In this document: piece after piece, positions 11,411 through 23,582 of the stretch
Layout: each line of letters starts with the position of its first letter
How positions within the stretch are numbered: position 1 is the stretch's first letter
Source of the DNA: Trichaptum fuscoviolaceum
Taxonomy: Eukaryota; Basidiomycota; Agaricomycetes; Hymenochaetales; Trichaptaceae
DNA: 64,000 nucleotides
Assembly (NCBI GenBank): GCA_910574455.1
Contig: CAJSYZ010000003.1
Span: forward strand, 4,215,250 to 4,279,249
Direction: 5' to 3'
Notes under the pieces: generated by a model
What the model was told of the DNA's origin: nothing
What the model saw: only the letters and a program-made list of their open reading frames with translations
Database searches by the model: none
Made by a program: the position numbers and the translations under genes

Positions 11411-14400
11411 CGCGCTTTGCTGGTGGAGGAGAGCCAGCAGACCATTCAGCGCTGCCTATAGTATACATCGGTGTCACAGTTGTACATATACGTTGCGTGA
11501 GATCTCAGGCTTGTTGGCCTTGGCAGGAACTTGGACTTGAAGGGATATAAAGGGCCAGTCTCCTACCCAGACCCTCCCACGGTTCGGAAGAGCCTGAGGC
11601 CGAAGCCTCAGGGTTCACTGGCAGGTAAAGTTGCGGGGGACCCCGTGACCTTCCGAACCGTGGGAGGGTTTGGGTAGGAGACTGGAAATTCCGCCGGTAA
11701 ATTCCAGTTAGACTTCGATTATACATTTTGGAAGCCAACCTCCGCTTCCTCCGCCAATGTACGATCAATCTCTCGAAGAATATACAGCTCGTAAAGACAT
11801 CCTAGGCATTGCGTATGGCGAGGTATGGGTATTAACTTAGTAAGGGTTTCTCGAGGCCCTCGTGTGTTCGGGTATGCGACACACTGTGAGTTATCAATCT
11901 TTGAGATACGTTGGACTAAAAAGTACTTACCGCCTCAAGGTGCAAGGTTATGCCTTTTGCACCATCGCTGACCTGCATGGTGCGTTGCGGAAAATGCCAA
12001 AAGTGGTGTTCTTAATGTCGTTTCCGATTTAATCGACGCTCGACGGAACAAAGTGGACACAAAATCGTACCCGACAGAGGAGCCGCGGCGACCTGTCGAC
12101 TGAAATATGTCCCCTCCCCCGCACACACACGAATTGCAAATGCTGAGCTGAGTATTTGCATAGAGGTCGACTCGGTAACATAGGTGGCTCAAACTTGGGT
12201 TCAGAGCTGTGTGGCGGATGAAGTAAAGTTCGAAAGCGAAACGCCGGACAGACTTCCTCAGTGGGAGCTACATCTTCTCCAACTCGCCCAGAGCGCTTGA
12301 TGTTGTTATCTACCGCTTTTCTTGGCGTCCGTGGACACCGACATCGTAATCTTTTGGCGCAGCCTGCGTCATTGCCAATAAATAAAGGCGAAATTGATTG
12401 ACAATGCTTGCCGTGAAATTTTCGGCTACGTCTTCTTCCAGATCAGAAACTGGTTTTACCGACCGAGTGCGTCATTCTTGCATGCTCACGTTATATATGG
12501 TGTGTGTCTGAATGTTACAGTATGCCAGGCAAACGCTCAGCCTGTTGCTGCATCCCTTTTTAGCAAACTTTATCGGCCATTAGTTCACACACCTTGGATC
12601 ATGAAATGTTGACTTCAATCAGAGAACAAAAATTCGACTTACCCAGTGCATAAGGCTATTAAAGGATACCATCCACATTGTGCGCTGTATTCTTTACGGG
12701 AAATAGACCGAAGTATCATTGGCGAAGAGGGGCGTTGGAAAACAAAGCAGTGAGCACAGCCTTTACTACCTTTACTACGATGCAACAGGCAGTGACATTC
12801 AAGTTTTTGTGGCAACAAATAAGGTGTGTGCGAAGCTTGTCTATCCATTAGCAGTGCTTCCGTGGGAAGGACGGAGGGGGGAGAGCATGCACAGCATCAC
12901 ATCTGGCGCTGCCTCAGACAGAAAGAAACGCAATGTTATTTGATGGACAAATGACATTAGCGGAGAGGCGAGCGCTTGCTCTGACTCTCTGGAGAATGGA
13001 CAGCACTGTAGGCATGTGAGATCGTTGCCAGCAGCGCACACTCTGCTCCCGACAGCGCTGTTGATTTTTCTTGTAAGTATTGTATTAGCTCCTTTCCCAG
13101 AGCTGAGGTCCATCAAATTTTATTGTTTCTAGGAGGACAAACTTTACGGAATGCTGCCCTACATCAACGGATGAATAATGTACTTGCTGGTGTTGGACAG
13201 CCCTACCTTGTCTCTGGATAAATATTGCCATCAAGTGAACGCTTATTTCTAGGGCTCTGCCTAGGCACAAAGCTATGCGTAGCCTACTTCAAGTTCTCCT
13301 GATCTGAAGTCAGTCATCGATAGCTCTTATCGATGGGCGTATATGTTGCAATCGCCAACATTGCATTGGCTCAATAAATTAGTCGAGTCAGACTCTTGTT
13401 GGGTTCTTTTTGTTCTACAGGCGATGTGTCCCTGTCTGATGATATGGGTCTAAAGTTTCCGAACCCTATGGCGCCTACAGATCATATTCTGCAACAGCAG
13501 TGCGGTATTGCAAGTCTCCTCGGATAGATATGAGCAAGAACTTCTAATCGTTGGAGGAAGGGCTTCTGTTCCATGGTGGCGGAGCACTCGCACGTAGCGT
13601 AAATGGCTCGCTCGGTCCACGCCCGAGGCTCGATCTTTGTCTCCGAGCCTCTGTCACGTTCGTGAACCTTTTGTTTCATGTTTAGCCTTATGTTTATCTG
13701 ACATGCCGTATTCAAGACTGTAACATGTCTCAGTTCGGCAACCGCGGGGGACGCCAGCACTGCTCGGTCAATCCGGAGAGACTATACATTCTCTTGAAAA
13801 TTCCTGCGCCACTTAGTCCGAGTCTCCGATACCGTATGTGGACCAGGGCAGCGCGAGCTAGTGAAACAGCAGCGGCATTCCGAAGATGAAGATACGACGA
13901 ATGTGACTCCGAAAAGGTACCTATATCCAATCGAGTGTTTGCTTGCGAAGCTTCATAATGCAACGGAGAAGAAGGATGTTCCGCAATCAGCCTCCTAATC
14001 AATTAGAAAGACAGGCGCACATGTAGTGTCATGAAGTTGAAAGGTATGCGATACCCGTGGCGCAACGCACATGCAGCATCGACAATACTTCCCGTTACTC
14101 CTCATTGCCACCGCGCCTACGGCAGGCCTTCGATCGTCTTTCAGGAAATTTGTTCGCGCCTGGATCGTCTTGTCATTTCCCTTCTTGTTCATGTAAATTC
14201 GCCCTCGCTTCCTGTGACTAGCTAGGCTTGTACCTGATCAGGATACATCGCCTCTATGATCGGAAGGATATGGCCGCCGGTGCAGCCTCGCTCGCCGTCG
14301 CACCCGAGTTTGCAGTACAACGAAGATTCTTAGGTATGATTTCTTCTTCGTAGCCGCGGACCTATACTCCATGCACACACGCAGCTTTGACCGTTACACG

Positions 14401-15592
14401 TACGTGGGCTGATTGCGTCTTTAATTATGAAGACTGACCGTTATGGATCGAAGCATACGTTTATCCGCAGTCCTCCACTCCATCACCGAATAGATACAGA
14501 GTGCTGAGCGCTACCCGCTCAGGAGGTTCGGCGCAGTCCGCGCAGTGATTCTGTGATGTTGAAGGAGGTTCGTTAGATATCTCCCATCGGCTATGCTGAT
14601 AGTATTTGTTTCTTCAGTGGGGGAACGTAAAGGAAGCCTTGATGGCAGTTAGGGGCTACTGTATGTTCGTGCGATCCCACATGCGGCGCTGGCGAGCCTT
14701 TAGATTGCTTGATTCCCTAACTCGATTGAGATGCGATGTAGCTCGCCGAGGCGTATAGTATACGCTCGCACAAGTCGCAAAGGTTCCTTGATCATTTCGG
14801 GCCTATCACCAACTCTAGAATGCGGAAAGGAAGAGTGGAGATAGTAGATGGTTTTCGGCTCAGGTTTGAAGTTGCTCCTGAAGGAAACCCCTCTTTCTTC
14901 CATTCATCGGTGTCGCAGATACCAGTATACCACAACATATTAGTACGAGAACTCTTGATTCCATGACGGATCGCCGTCTGCGTTCGGTTGTAATGATGCT
15001 GCATTGCTACCTCGATACTAATACCTGCCCCCAGGTACTCCATACCCACATACGAAGGCCGCCGCTCTTCGCAAGGAGTTTATCGACTTGTTCTGTTAAC
15101 TGTAAGTTTCGGCGGAACGGCTTCACTCAAGCAAGTACGGCCACAGCGCTAGACCGGATTGGGCCAGTAACTGCCTGGGCTTGGCCTTTTCCGGTCGATC
15201 TTCTATATGACCTACACCTTTGGTTCCGTCTTGCCTTATTTCGCAGCTCAAATGCTTATTGTCAGGCGCCAGTTTCGTAGGCAATCCTACTACTGAAAAC
15301 AAGGAAAGGAAATCCTCGCCTTAATACTCTGATTAGAGTAATTCAAAGTCACTCGAACATACATACCAATATACTTTTCTAGCTCTGTAAATTTCAACAA
15401 GCGTATTAAACCGAGATTTTACGTAGTCCCAATCGAAACATTGTTGAATAAATCAGTCAAGACATCTTCAGAAGACAAGGGACAAATACTGTCGCACATA
15501 GCAAGCATAGGCGTTCACATCCATACAAAAAAGCACTACAATGTTACATTTGTTGACAAGGCTGTTTTCATTGAGGCGAGTAAAATGAGCTC
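11411..15592. other. 4.2 kb without a recognisable gene
   Basis: Between GH125 and the INO80F-like gene. All open frames are short, unsupported and overlapping (for example 13730-14002 and 14792-15049 on the minus strand). A plus-strand stretch at 14236-14332 (reading IRIHRLYDRKDMAAG and on, before a GTATGA donor-like site) has coding flavour but no partner exon I could find. The region contains the long inverted repeat listed separately. It may be old transposon or pseudogene debris. Confidence 0.45.
11555..11685. repeat. 36-bp inverted repeat with inner hairpin
   Basis: Left arm 11555-11590 and right arm 11650-11685 are reverse complements with a single mismatch (35 of 36), separated by 59 bases. 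Inside the spacer a second perfect hairpin, CCTGAGGC (11593-11600) and GCCTCAGG (11605-11612), has a four-base loop. The whole structure sits 145 bases upstream of the GH125 start codon. It could be a short MITE-like element or a transcribed stem. No target-site duplication is obvious. Confidence 0.85.
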
Positions 15593-17814
15593 CTAAGACG
15601 GCGTACCGGACGGCCCACGCTCCTGCAAGGTACGTTCGTTAACTGGGTCTAGGCACGCATTCGAATATCCACTTACCCTTGATGAAGGTTGCACAGACGA
15701 AGGCGGTGGATCGCCAGCGTTCATCTCGACGTCACGATCCTCGTTTTCACGAAGCGAAGACACAGGCGGTGTATTTGCACTTTTAGCCGCGCCGGTTACA
15801 GTGCTCGTGCGCATGTACGGTGGCGTAGGTACACGCTTAATTTGTGCTGGGGCGGGGGACGCTCGCTCCTCCCGCTCGTCTGCATCGTGATCGCGCATGT
15901 CGCGGTTGATGTTGGTTCCTGGCCCAATGCGCTGGTGTCCGTGAATGCGCATATTTGAGGGGGTTTGGAAAGGACGTCCCTCCGTTGGCGAGTTCATTGG
16001 ACTACCCGAATGCGAGTGTGAGTGAGACCGATACCCATGAGAGTGGTGCGAGTGATGCGAATGATGGGAGTGCATCGAATTAGAGCGATGTGCGTGCCCC
16101 TGAACGGGTGAAGGCTGGCTGGTTGACTCTCCCCGCCCATTACCGCCAATTCCTACGTTATTTGGTGGGGGAGGCGATCCAGCAAGCTCATGGAGGTCAT
16201 GGCGCCTGGAGCGGTCCCTATCAATTGAAGGTGCAAGTGGTTCTCCGGAGTGTGGATGTCCATGTACGTTCGCAAGAGCATGTCGTCCAGAACGATCACG
16301 CTCGCGAACATCATGCCTCCCTTGCCTCTCTCGCTCACGATCGCGTAGTTCACGATCGTGTTCATATTCACGTTGCAGCTCCATCTCACGCTCCCTGGCT
16401 GCAGCAGCCTCGCGGGGGGCGATGTTTGGAGGGTGAGCAACGTGTCCTGCATGACCATGTCCACGTACGTTCGGGAGTGGAGGAGACATCTGCCCACCTG
16501 GAGCACCAGCTGCGGGGGGCGGCTGCGGCCCGCCGGATGAATGAGAACGAGAGCTCGAAGCGCTTTGAGGTGGCTCCAGCGATGCATGAGCCGGGGCGGG
16601 ACCGGGAAGGATGGCATGTTCCCTTCGCTCGATGTCAACTGGCTCTCGAGCTGAGCGTCCACCACGTCGGCGTCCACTCGGTGCGGGTGGCTGAGGTGGG
16701 CTGGGTTCGCCAACAGGAATGAAAAGTCCATCGGTTGTTAACACAGGTTGGCCGTGGGCATCGGCAACGACTTGTAACAGCCCTTCGGGTGTCTGTATAG
16801 TAACAACGTGCTGTGCATGTATTGGTAGCTGTCCCGACACTGAACCATGGATATGAGCACCGGCTGGTGGAGGACTAGGCGGTGGACTGCCACCGTAAGA
16901 AATTTCGTGATGTGAACGTTTTCGAGAAGAGTATGGAATTATGTCGCGGGTGTTCCGACTGCGCCGTTCAGGAGGCAGCATCGTTCCTGGTCCTGGTGGA
17001 CCGAGTTGAGCGTCATGACGGTGATGAAGTCGTGGATCAGGAAGATGTTGTTCAAATGGCATACCATGAACAACTTGAGGTGGAGGCAATGGGCCATGCG
17101 GAGCGATAGCCGGAACAACGCCAGGACCAACTCCAGGGCCCGCCGGCACTGGCAGCTGATGGGGAGGAAGTGCAGTATGATTAGGAGGAGGAGAAGCAGG
17201 TACAGTGCCTAAGCGTTCATAAAGTATACTGTTGTTTTGACGATAGTATATTTTTCGATGAAATGCCCAGTTTTATGTTTTCGAATGAAGGAAGTGTGTG
17301 ATTGGACCAGAAAAGGTAAATCAGTACCCTGTGGTAGCGAAGGAACAGACAAAAAAGACTGACGCTCTCTCAAGTTTCGCCCGCTGGATGTTGCGCTTGG
17401 CCTGCAAGACTTTGAAAAGTAGCTTATCATTATCCTACGTTTAATCGCCAACATCAACATTCCATTCGCGATTTACATTTGATCATAATGAAGAGCACGT
17501 ACTGCCTCAATTTCCTTCACCTTCTTCTTCAAATCTCTATACTTTGCAGCATACTTTACGTCCTCGGCGCTCGCAGTGATCCCAACCGCGTACGCCTTGT
17601 TTTTCCCGCGAGACGACGATGTTGACGCACTCGGTTGTACTTGCTGTGGAGCATTAGGCATGCCGACGACGAAGGTTGGACCAGCAGCATTCATCGATGT
17701 TTCGTGCGGGCTGTGAGCGTGCCTGCTGTACTCGTGCGGATGTTGCGGGTGAGAGTATGGTTGTTGTTGGCTGGACTGTAAGGCGGGTTGAGCGGGAGAG
17801 GCCTGGCGCGACAT
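15593..17814 (-). CDS. INO80F-like coiled-coil protein with long disordered tail
   Basis: A 654-residue protein; exons 17814-17503, 17434-17364, 17228-15677, 15622-15593. Splicing builds one conserved-looking block at about residues 88-136: KYAAKYRDLKKKVKEIEA, then DNDKLLFKVLQAKRNIQRAK, then LERAILYERL. That helix resembles the INO80 complex subunit F domain of fungal chromatin proteins. The rest is disordered: Pro/His/Ser-rich stretches, RERERQGRHDVRERDRSGRH, and histidine runs such as HSHHSHHSHHSHG. The first 312 bases encode a glutamine/proline-rich N-terminus. A chromatin role is inference from the helix. It is divergent from NDUFA13. Confidence 0.78.
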
Positions 17815-18459
17815 TGCAATTGGTTGCTTTTGCTTTGTTGATCAACAATTCTATTTGGGTTGCCGATTACCCGATCCCGTCCGTATGTTTTTCTGCTGCC
17901 GTTCTCCGTATGTTTTCCTCCGAGTTCCTGGTATGACTTCAATCAATGAAAGCGAGGATGCAGCGCAGAGCTAATGAGGAGGGACGATGGGAGATAGAAG
18001 GGAAGAATGAAGGCGGGAAGCCAAGAAGGGCTTCATTTCTGTATTAGATTCAGATTGAAAATTCGCAGCGTCTTTCGAGTTGACCAACAGCAACACGCGT
18101 CACTCGTTTTGCCAAAGTCCGTCGAATATGCCACGTGGAATTGTCTCTTCCGGCGTTGAGTCTATTTCTGTCCGCATCCGGAAGTTTGGTTGCACGCCTC
18201 CTTTCCTTTGCGAGCATACTCAGTTGGCGTTGCACCTTCGCGTTCAACACCAATACTGTTCTTTCGTCCGTGCCTCCTGCTCTATAATCAACCAGTAAGT
18301 GCTATAGCAGTACTCCTCATCGTTGACTAACTTTATGCATCAAATCTGCAGTGTCCGTACCCTACAGGCAGTGCGTATTCATTTACACATTATCAACCAT
18401 CCACCCACTCGCAACATATCGCCATTGCACCCCAACTATCCGTTTACATTCAAGAGAGA
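17815..18459. promoter_or_regulatory. divergent intergenic region, INO80F-like / NDUFA13
   Basis: 645 bases between two divergent genes. Contains CTTTCGTCCGTGCCTCCTGC-type pyrimidine-rich sequence near 18255-18285 and a donor/acceptor-like pair (GTAAGT at 18296; CTGCAG near 18350), so a spliced 5' leader of NDUFA13 is possible. No defined operator seen. Confidence 0.4.
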
Positions 18460-21400
18460 TTGGGCAATATCAATACATGGTCGCGTAACAATGCTGACTG
18501 CGACTCCACCATTGTTCCCCAAAACAGGGACATGCCCCCGCCGGGCGGCTTTGAGAATATCAGATACAAACGCAACCTACCGTTTCGAGGACCCAGCGGC
18601 GCTGTCGTTCTCGCCGGTGTCTTTGGCATCTGCACATATGGCTTCTACAAACTTGGTCAGGGCAACTTAGAGAAGAGGTGAGTCAGAGCTTGCTCTTTAA
18701 CTTTGGTAATTTCCGTTCCTATCTCCTTTAATTGTTCTTTTGTTACCGTTCTGGCTTCTTTTCCTTCTTCCTTTCTTGTTTTTCCTATTTCTTCCGTTCG
18801 GTGGAAGCCCGACGTTTGCCTCGTTTACCGGCGAGCTCGACCCCCTATGGCTGCGGCTCGTCGACGTGATGCGACACTTAAGGATCAACGATGACGATGG
18901 CCTTTCGCGTCCTATGTGAACCCGCACGGATCGACCCGACCTTCTTCCGGCCACTTGCCTCCAACTATCCAGGAATAGCATATCGCCATGAACACGAGAT
19001 ACTGCGCGTCCCTTGTGTAAGTCCTCAAACATATACTCGCATTGAATGTGCAGAGGGGTTCGATAGGTGCTAATGGAATCTAGAGATGCACTTTGCATCG
19101 CATTGCATCATAGTGATACTTTCCATCCTGAAATCGAATCACAGTTGCTAGTCAAACATGTCCGAAACGAATTTCATTAGCCTCGGATGGGTCGGTCTAT
19201 CAGTCTGTTAGGCCGTCGAAAATTCGAAGATGCAGCGGAAATCTGAGTCGCGGAGACACATTCGCTGAAGCGGCAAGCAGAGCACTTTCTGCGGTATTAT
19301 TATTGCCAGTCCAGCAGCCGAAGGGAAGCGAATGACGAAGCACAAGTTGTGACGCCGAAAGGATTGCAATCCCCATCATTCATGAATCTTACGATCCATT
19401 CTGGCCGGCCGAGCAAGCTTTATCGAAGTCGATGAGGTTCTGAATGCGTCCGGCGGTCCGGGAGCTACTTGCGCATGTGAAGGATGCATGTTTTGCGTTC
19501 GAGAGTGGATCTCTCGCATCGTTAGCGTTCTGGCGTCACTCCGTATCTCCGCAACTTCTCCTGGCTATGTGGCCGCCCCCCTTGCTTAGTGCGCCGCTAT
19601 CGTGTCGCTATGGACCTTTGATAGAGCAAGAGCGAAGCATCGCACGATTTCACTTCAACGGCATCAGTACGAATTTCATATCGCATCAAGAACCCAGTCC
19701 CCAATTCAGCTCCTGGCTTAGCCTGTTTTTCTCCCGTTAGGCGGCAGCGCAGTAAACACGACACGACACATTCGCCATGGACTTTGTCATTTCTCGCTCG
19801 TCACTGATAGCGGTGGAGGCGACGCCGTCTTCTTGCTGACGCCGTGACTCTTTCACTGCTGCGATCCGAATACCCATCACCCAATCCCTTACGGGGTCTC
19901 GCAATATAACTCTGTAACAGGGTATCTGGATGGCCTTCGTCCAGGTCTGTGGCCGAGGCACAGTCGGCTATACAAAGCTCGTCATATATCCGCGCCTCTA
20001 TTCAGTCGCGTTTAGATTGGAAGGGTACACGGGATCCAGAGACCCCCTGCAGGACATAGAACGTGGTCCCTAGCCCACGTCATGCGACCCCGCTCGCCGT
20101 GGAACGTGGTTATCTGTTTGTGGCTTGCCTTTTCGGGACTGGCTTCTTTGGCACTGGCAAAGCATCTCCGCCATGCACGGCCGCCCAGGATCCGACCCGG
20201 CCGCGGTGATGGCCCTCGTCCCTCTCACTTTGGATGAAGATGATCTGGATATTGCGGATACATTTCATTTACTTGACTATTGATTGGGTCCAACGTCTTT
20301 GACCGTGGCGCAGTCAGCATAGGATTACAGCTTCGTACGCGTGCAACTTTGCTTCCATTCGCATCTGCTTTCCCGCCTTCCTTTGATCAAGACCCTTTCG
20401 ACATACCGCATTAGGATCTCGGAGGCTGATCCTAGTCTTGTTCCATTGATGCTGCCTTGATGTGGAATAGGGGTTCGTCCTGTTCTGTGGCTGAGATAGA
20501 GCTGGCACATTGAATCTTGGACCTGTGTATTCTCGATGCGTCCCAAACTGTTTCCAACATCCGGAGTTTTGGAACTTACACCGTGCCGTTCGTGCCGCGG
20601 CCGTCAACTTCGAGAGTACAGATGACACCCATATTCATTCCCAGGACGGCTTCTCCCTTGTCGTTCCTCAGCGCCTCAACACTCTTATCATTGCAAAAGA
20701 CGGATCAGCTGCCGCGCTATCGAGCCTTTAAGCCCGCATCTTTCCGTTTTCTGTGGGTCAAGGAAGGGTAATAATCTATCTGGTCATCCTCCTCAGTGTC
20801 GAGCAGAGGTCCGGCCTCGATACGGACTGAGAGATCGGGATGCGTTGCTTATGTTTCACGCCGATAGGAAACGGAATAGCGATTGCGGGCGCAGCCTTGG
20901 AGGCTCTGGGCATCGGGGGCAAACTGGTTTCTGTGCCGTGCTCGGCGTTTCAAGATCAGGCGACGTCGCTGGTCCGGCTTGCGAGAGTTCATTTGGTGAA
21001 GGTTCATGATGGGCTCATACAGCGTGGCTTATGGATCATCGACATTGCCTGCCATGGATCGGTCTTGGACGTGTATGGCGTGTTTATTGCATTCATGTGG
21101 CCTCACCGCCTTCGCAGTTGGGCAAGATGAAAGCAATCCAATCGGAATCGGGATCATAACCTGCCTCATCCTCATCTCAGCATTCCTCATTAACGTCTTC
21201 TGTCTTTCATCTACACCTTCGTTGCTATCTCACGGAATTTTGCGAATTCGCACTTTGCTTCGCTGAACTTTCTTCTTTCTGCCTTCGCAACGGGGCTTTC
21301 CCTCTTGCGGCGCACGCTATCATTTCAGAGTGCATGGTTACTGACAAGCTGCTTATTGTTCGTTCTGGCGTATAGGGAACTGCAGCGCGAGAAGGTGTGG

Positions 21401-22304
21401 TCGCGAATCCACCTAGTGCCTCTACTCCTCGCGGAGGGCGACCGCGACATATACCGGCGGCAGCAGGCGGCTCTAGCGCGTGAGCGAGAGATCATGAAGG
21501 ACGTGAAGGGATGGGAGGTGCGTATCTCCATGCCGTAACAGTCTTTTCGAACATCTCTTTTCCCTCTTACCACCTTCAATGTGCCCCTGTCCTCGAACAC
21601 TTACATACCGAATGCTCATATGCCGGACTTCCAAATCGGGCAATGAGTCTTATTGTTTTGTTTTTCAATGTTCGAAGCGCCGGAAGGAACGTTTGCTGAC
21701 ATTGAGTTTATTTCTATCTATCTATATCGCATCTGCTAATCCACCGTCTGGACTTGTGGGCCTTCCCATGCCATGCGATATGGACGCTTCGCACGCATTG
21801 AATTCACTCTAATGCGAATATGTGACGATGCGCCCCTGCTGGCTTCGATTTCGACCCGACTCTTCTATCGGTTCGTTCTCGACTTGATCGGTTGGCGGAC
21901 ACTTCACCACGGGACGTGGATTGCCTCGCATGAACCTGGGATCTAAATTGGCGCGTGGCGGGATGTGCGTTATCCGTCGTCGGGGCTTCGGTTATGCGAA
22001 TAATGAACGACCGCACGGATTGGGCTTTTGGCGTTTTTTGTTTGCCGATGTGGACCGACTGAACGCCTGTGTTTGTGCAACTCCCCGCACCCATTCGCAT
22101 ATGTCGTACCGGACCTCCGCACTGTGGACCTCCCGGCCGGCTTCGTCATTGTGGATGATTCGCGTCTGCTTGGTCGATTTCGCGCGACTTTTTCCCTCTT
22201 GACCCGGATGCTTGCGGGACGCGATGCTGACGGCCGTGCAGCCCGGGAAGAGCGTGTATCATAAAGAAAGGTACCGTGGGCCGGAGTCGATCGTGGTTCT
22301 GTGA
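18460..22304 (+). CDS. NDUFA13: NADH dehydrogenase subunit NDUFA13 (GRIM-19)
   Basis: Accessory subunit of mitochondrial complex I with one membrane helix. Exon 1 (to 18677) encodes VPQNRDMPPPGGFENIRYKR, NLPFRGPSGAVVLAG and GFYKLGQGNLEK. Exon 2 (21376-21517) gives ELQREKVWSRIHLVPLLLAE, GDRDIYRRQQAALARERE and IMKDVKGWE. Exon 3 (22242-22304) gives PGKSVYHKERYRGPESIVVL and stop. Phases match exactly at both junctions and the order is that of the family. The introns are 2698 and 724 bases, against about 55 elsewhere in this window. The start is uncertain: 18460 is the first in-frame ATG (140 residues); 18532 gives 116, but the family usually has a few residues before MPPPGGF. Confidence 0.9.
18678..21375 (+). 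other. 2.7 kb intron 1 of NDUFA13
   Basis: Bounded by AAGAG/GTGAGTC and TATAG/GGAACTG, whose flanking codons join in frame (E-K-R-E-L). Inside are many unrelated short open frames on both strands (for example 18697-19098 minus, 20314-20628 minus, 20840-21130 plus), none with a motif I know. I found no terminal repeats or target duplication. It could host a decayed element, a noncoding RNA, or a small nested gene. Confidence 0.7.
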
Positions 22305-23582
22305 TTGAATTCTTGTGGCGGGGGGGGGGGGTGTGGAATCGGCGGTGCAAGGGGGTCTGCATCGCAATGATATGTTCTTGCTCGGCTTGGCCCAGTGGTG
22401 ATGGTGGGATGGTAGGATCGTGGTGGACGTCATTGCTGTAGATTAAAGTAGGCTGGGGCCGTGTATAGATAACAATCAGGAGCGAGTGCAGACGACAATC
22501 ACAATCACGAGTGACGACGGACGATGTGCTATTATCTAAGAATACAGGTGCAAACAGACCTGTTGCTACTGGGCGCACATTAGACAATACACACGGCCGG
22601 GCTAATAGAAGTGTTTCCGCCGAGGGCGAGATTAATTGCAAAAGGTCGAGAGGTCACTTGTCATGGAATGCGCGCGCGGATTAGGCAGGAGCGAGCCGTG
22701 GGAGTGGTGAGTTCAGAGGGTTTAGGGCCGGGCGCTGAGTCATAGGGAGGATGGGATGAGAAAATGGAAGGAGGCGGTGATGATGTGTGGTTGATGCTAC
22801 TCCCGGGCCACGCTGCTCGCAACGTCCACAGTCCTTTTCTGAAGAAGCGCGGGCTACCAGATCGCTTCCCCGATTCGAGTCACCAACGATTATGGCGCTC
22901 GGGCTGCCAGTGTCCAGGGTCGTCCACACGCACAGCGAACACCGGCTCGAGCACGCCAAACGCCCGTCAGGCTCGAGCTCTCGTAATTGTGTCTAATCTC
23001 GCCCGCGCTCAAGCTGCTCGCAAAGTCTATTGGCAAAGGGGTGCAGGCGAGATGGTATATTATTATTGTGCGTCGACCACCCGATTGGTGTATGGGAGGT
23101 ATGCTATATTGAGCAGCGTATCTGCTTGTTTGTTCGCGGGCCACCTGACTCACACCCCTCACAGGATGGCCTTAAGTATAGGAGGCCTAGCAGTTGGCGC
23201 TGGGCGAGGGACTGGCTGCTTGAAATCAGTGTTCGCCTGTTCCAGCTCGAGTCACCCCCTGCGTGCTCTCCAGAGTCTATCGTCTTCTGCACGAGTGGCA
23301 GACCCCCGGACAACCTCGCTGGTGAGCGCCGCTGTTCAGACAAGAATCCGAGGGCAGGCTCCCGACTTGCACGCACATATTGCTTCATCTAATCCCGTAC
23401 ATTCCGTCAACGTCACCTCTATCGAATCTACAACTCATCACTCTCAGAGATCGGCGCAGGGCCTTCACCTCCTCCTCCTGCACGCTCGCCTGCGCTTCCT
23501 CCGCAGGACTATAAAGACCGCCTTGGTTTCCCCTCTCGTCCCCTCTCCTCCACTCTTTCCCCTCTATCTTATCTCCCCCTTC
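22305..23582. other. upstream region of the HMG-box gene
   Basis: About 1.3 kb. A run of guanines lies at 22320-22330. The last 80 bases before the ATG (about 23505-23582) are strongly CT-rich (TCCCCTCTCGTCCCCTCTCC and similar), the usual look of a highly used fungal transcription start. The open frame continues upstream in phase to 22764, but its content is arginine/serine noise, so I place the start at 23583. Confidence 0.5.

Noticed and set aside
11411..15592. Several 60-105 codon frames considered as small genes.
   Set aside because: They overlap on both strands, lack splice partners and motifs, and match what random sequence would give.
16090..16731. Open frames of about 200 codons overlapping the INO80F-like gene on both strands.
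   Set aside because: They overlap the long third exon in other frames. The minus-strand frame given continues conserved splicing and ends properly.
22764..23582. A 273-codon N-terminal extension of the HMG-box protein.
   Set aside because: It is in frame, but its content is random-looking and it would swallow the CT-rich promoter-like tract. The ATG at 23583 is preferred.
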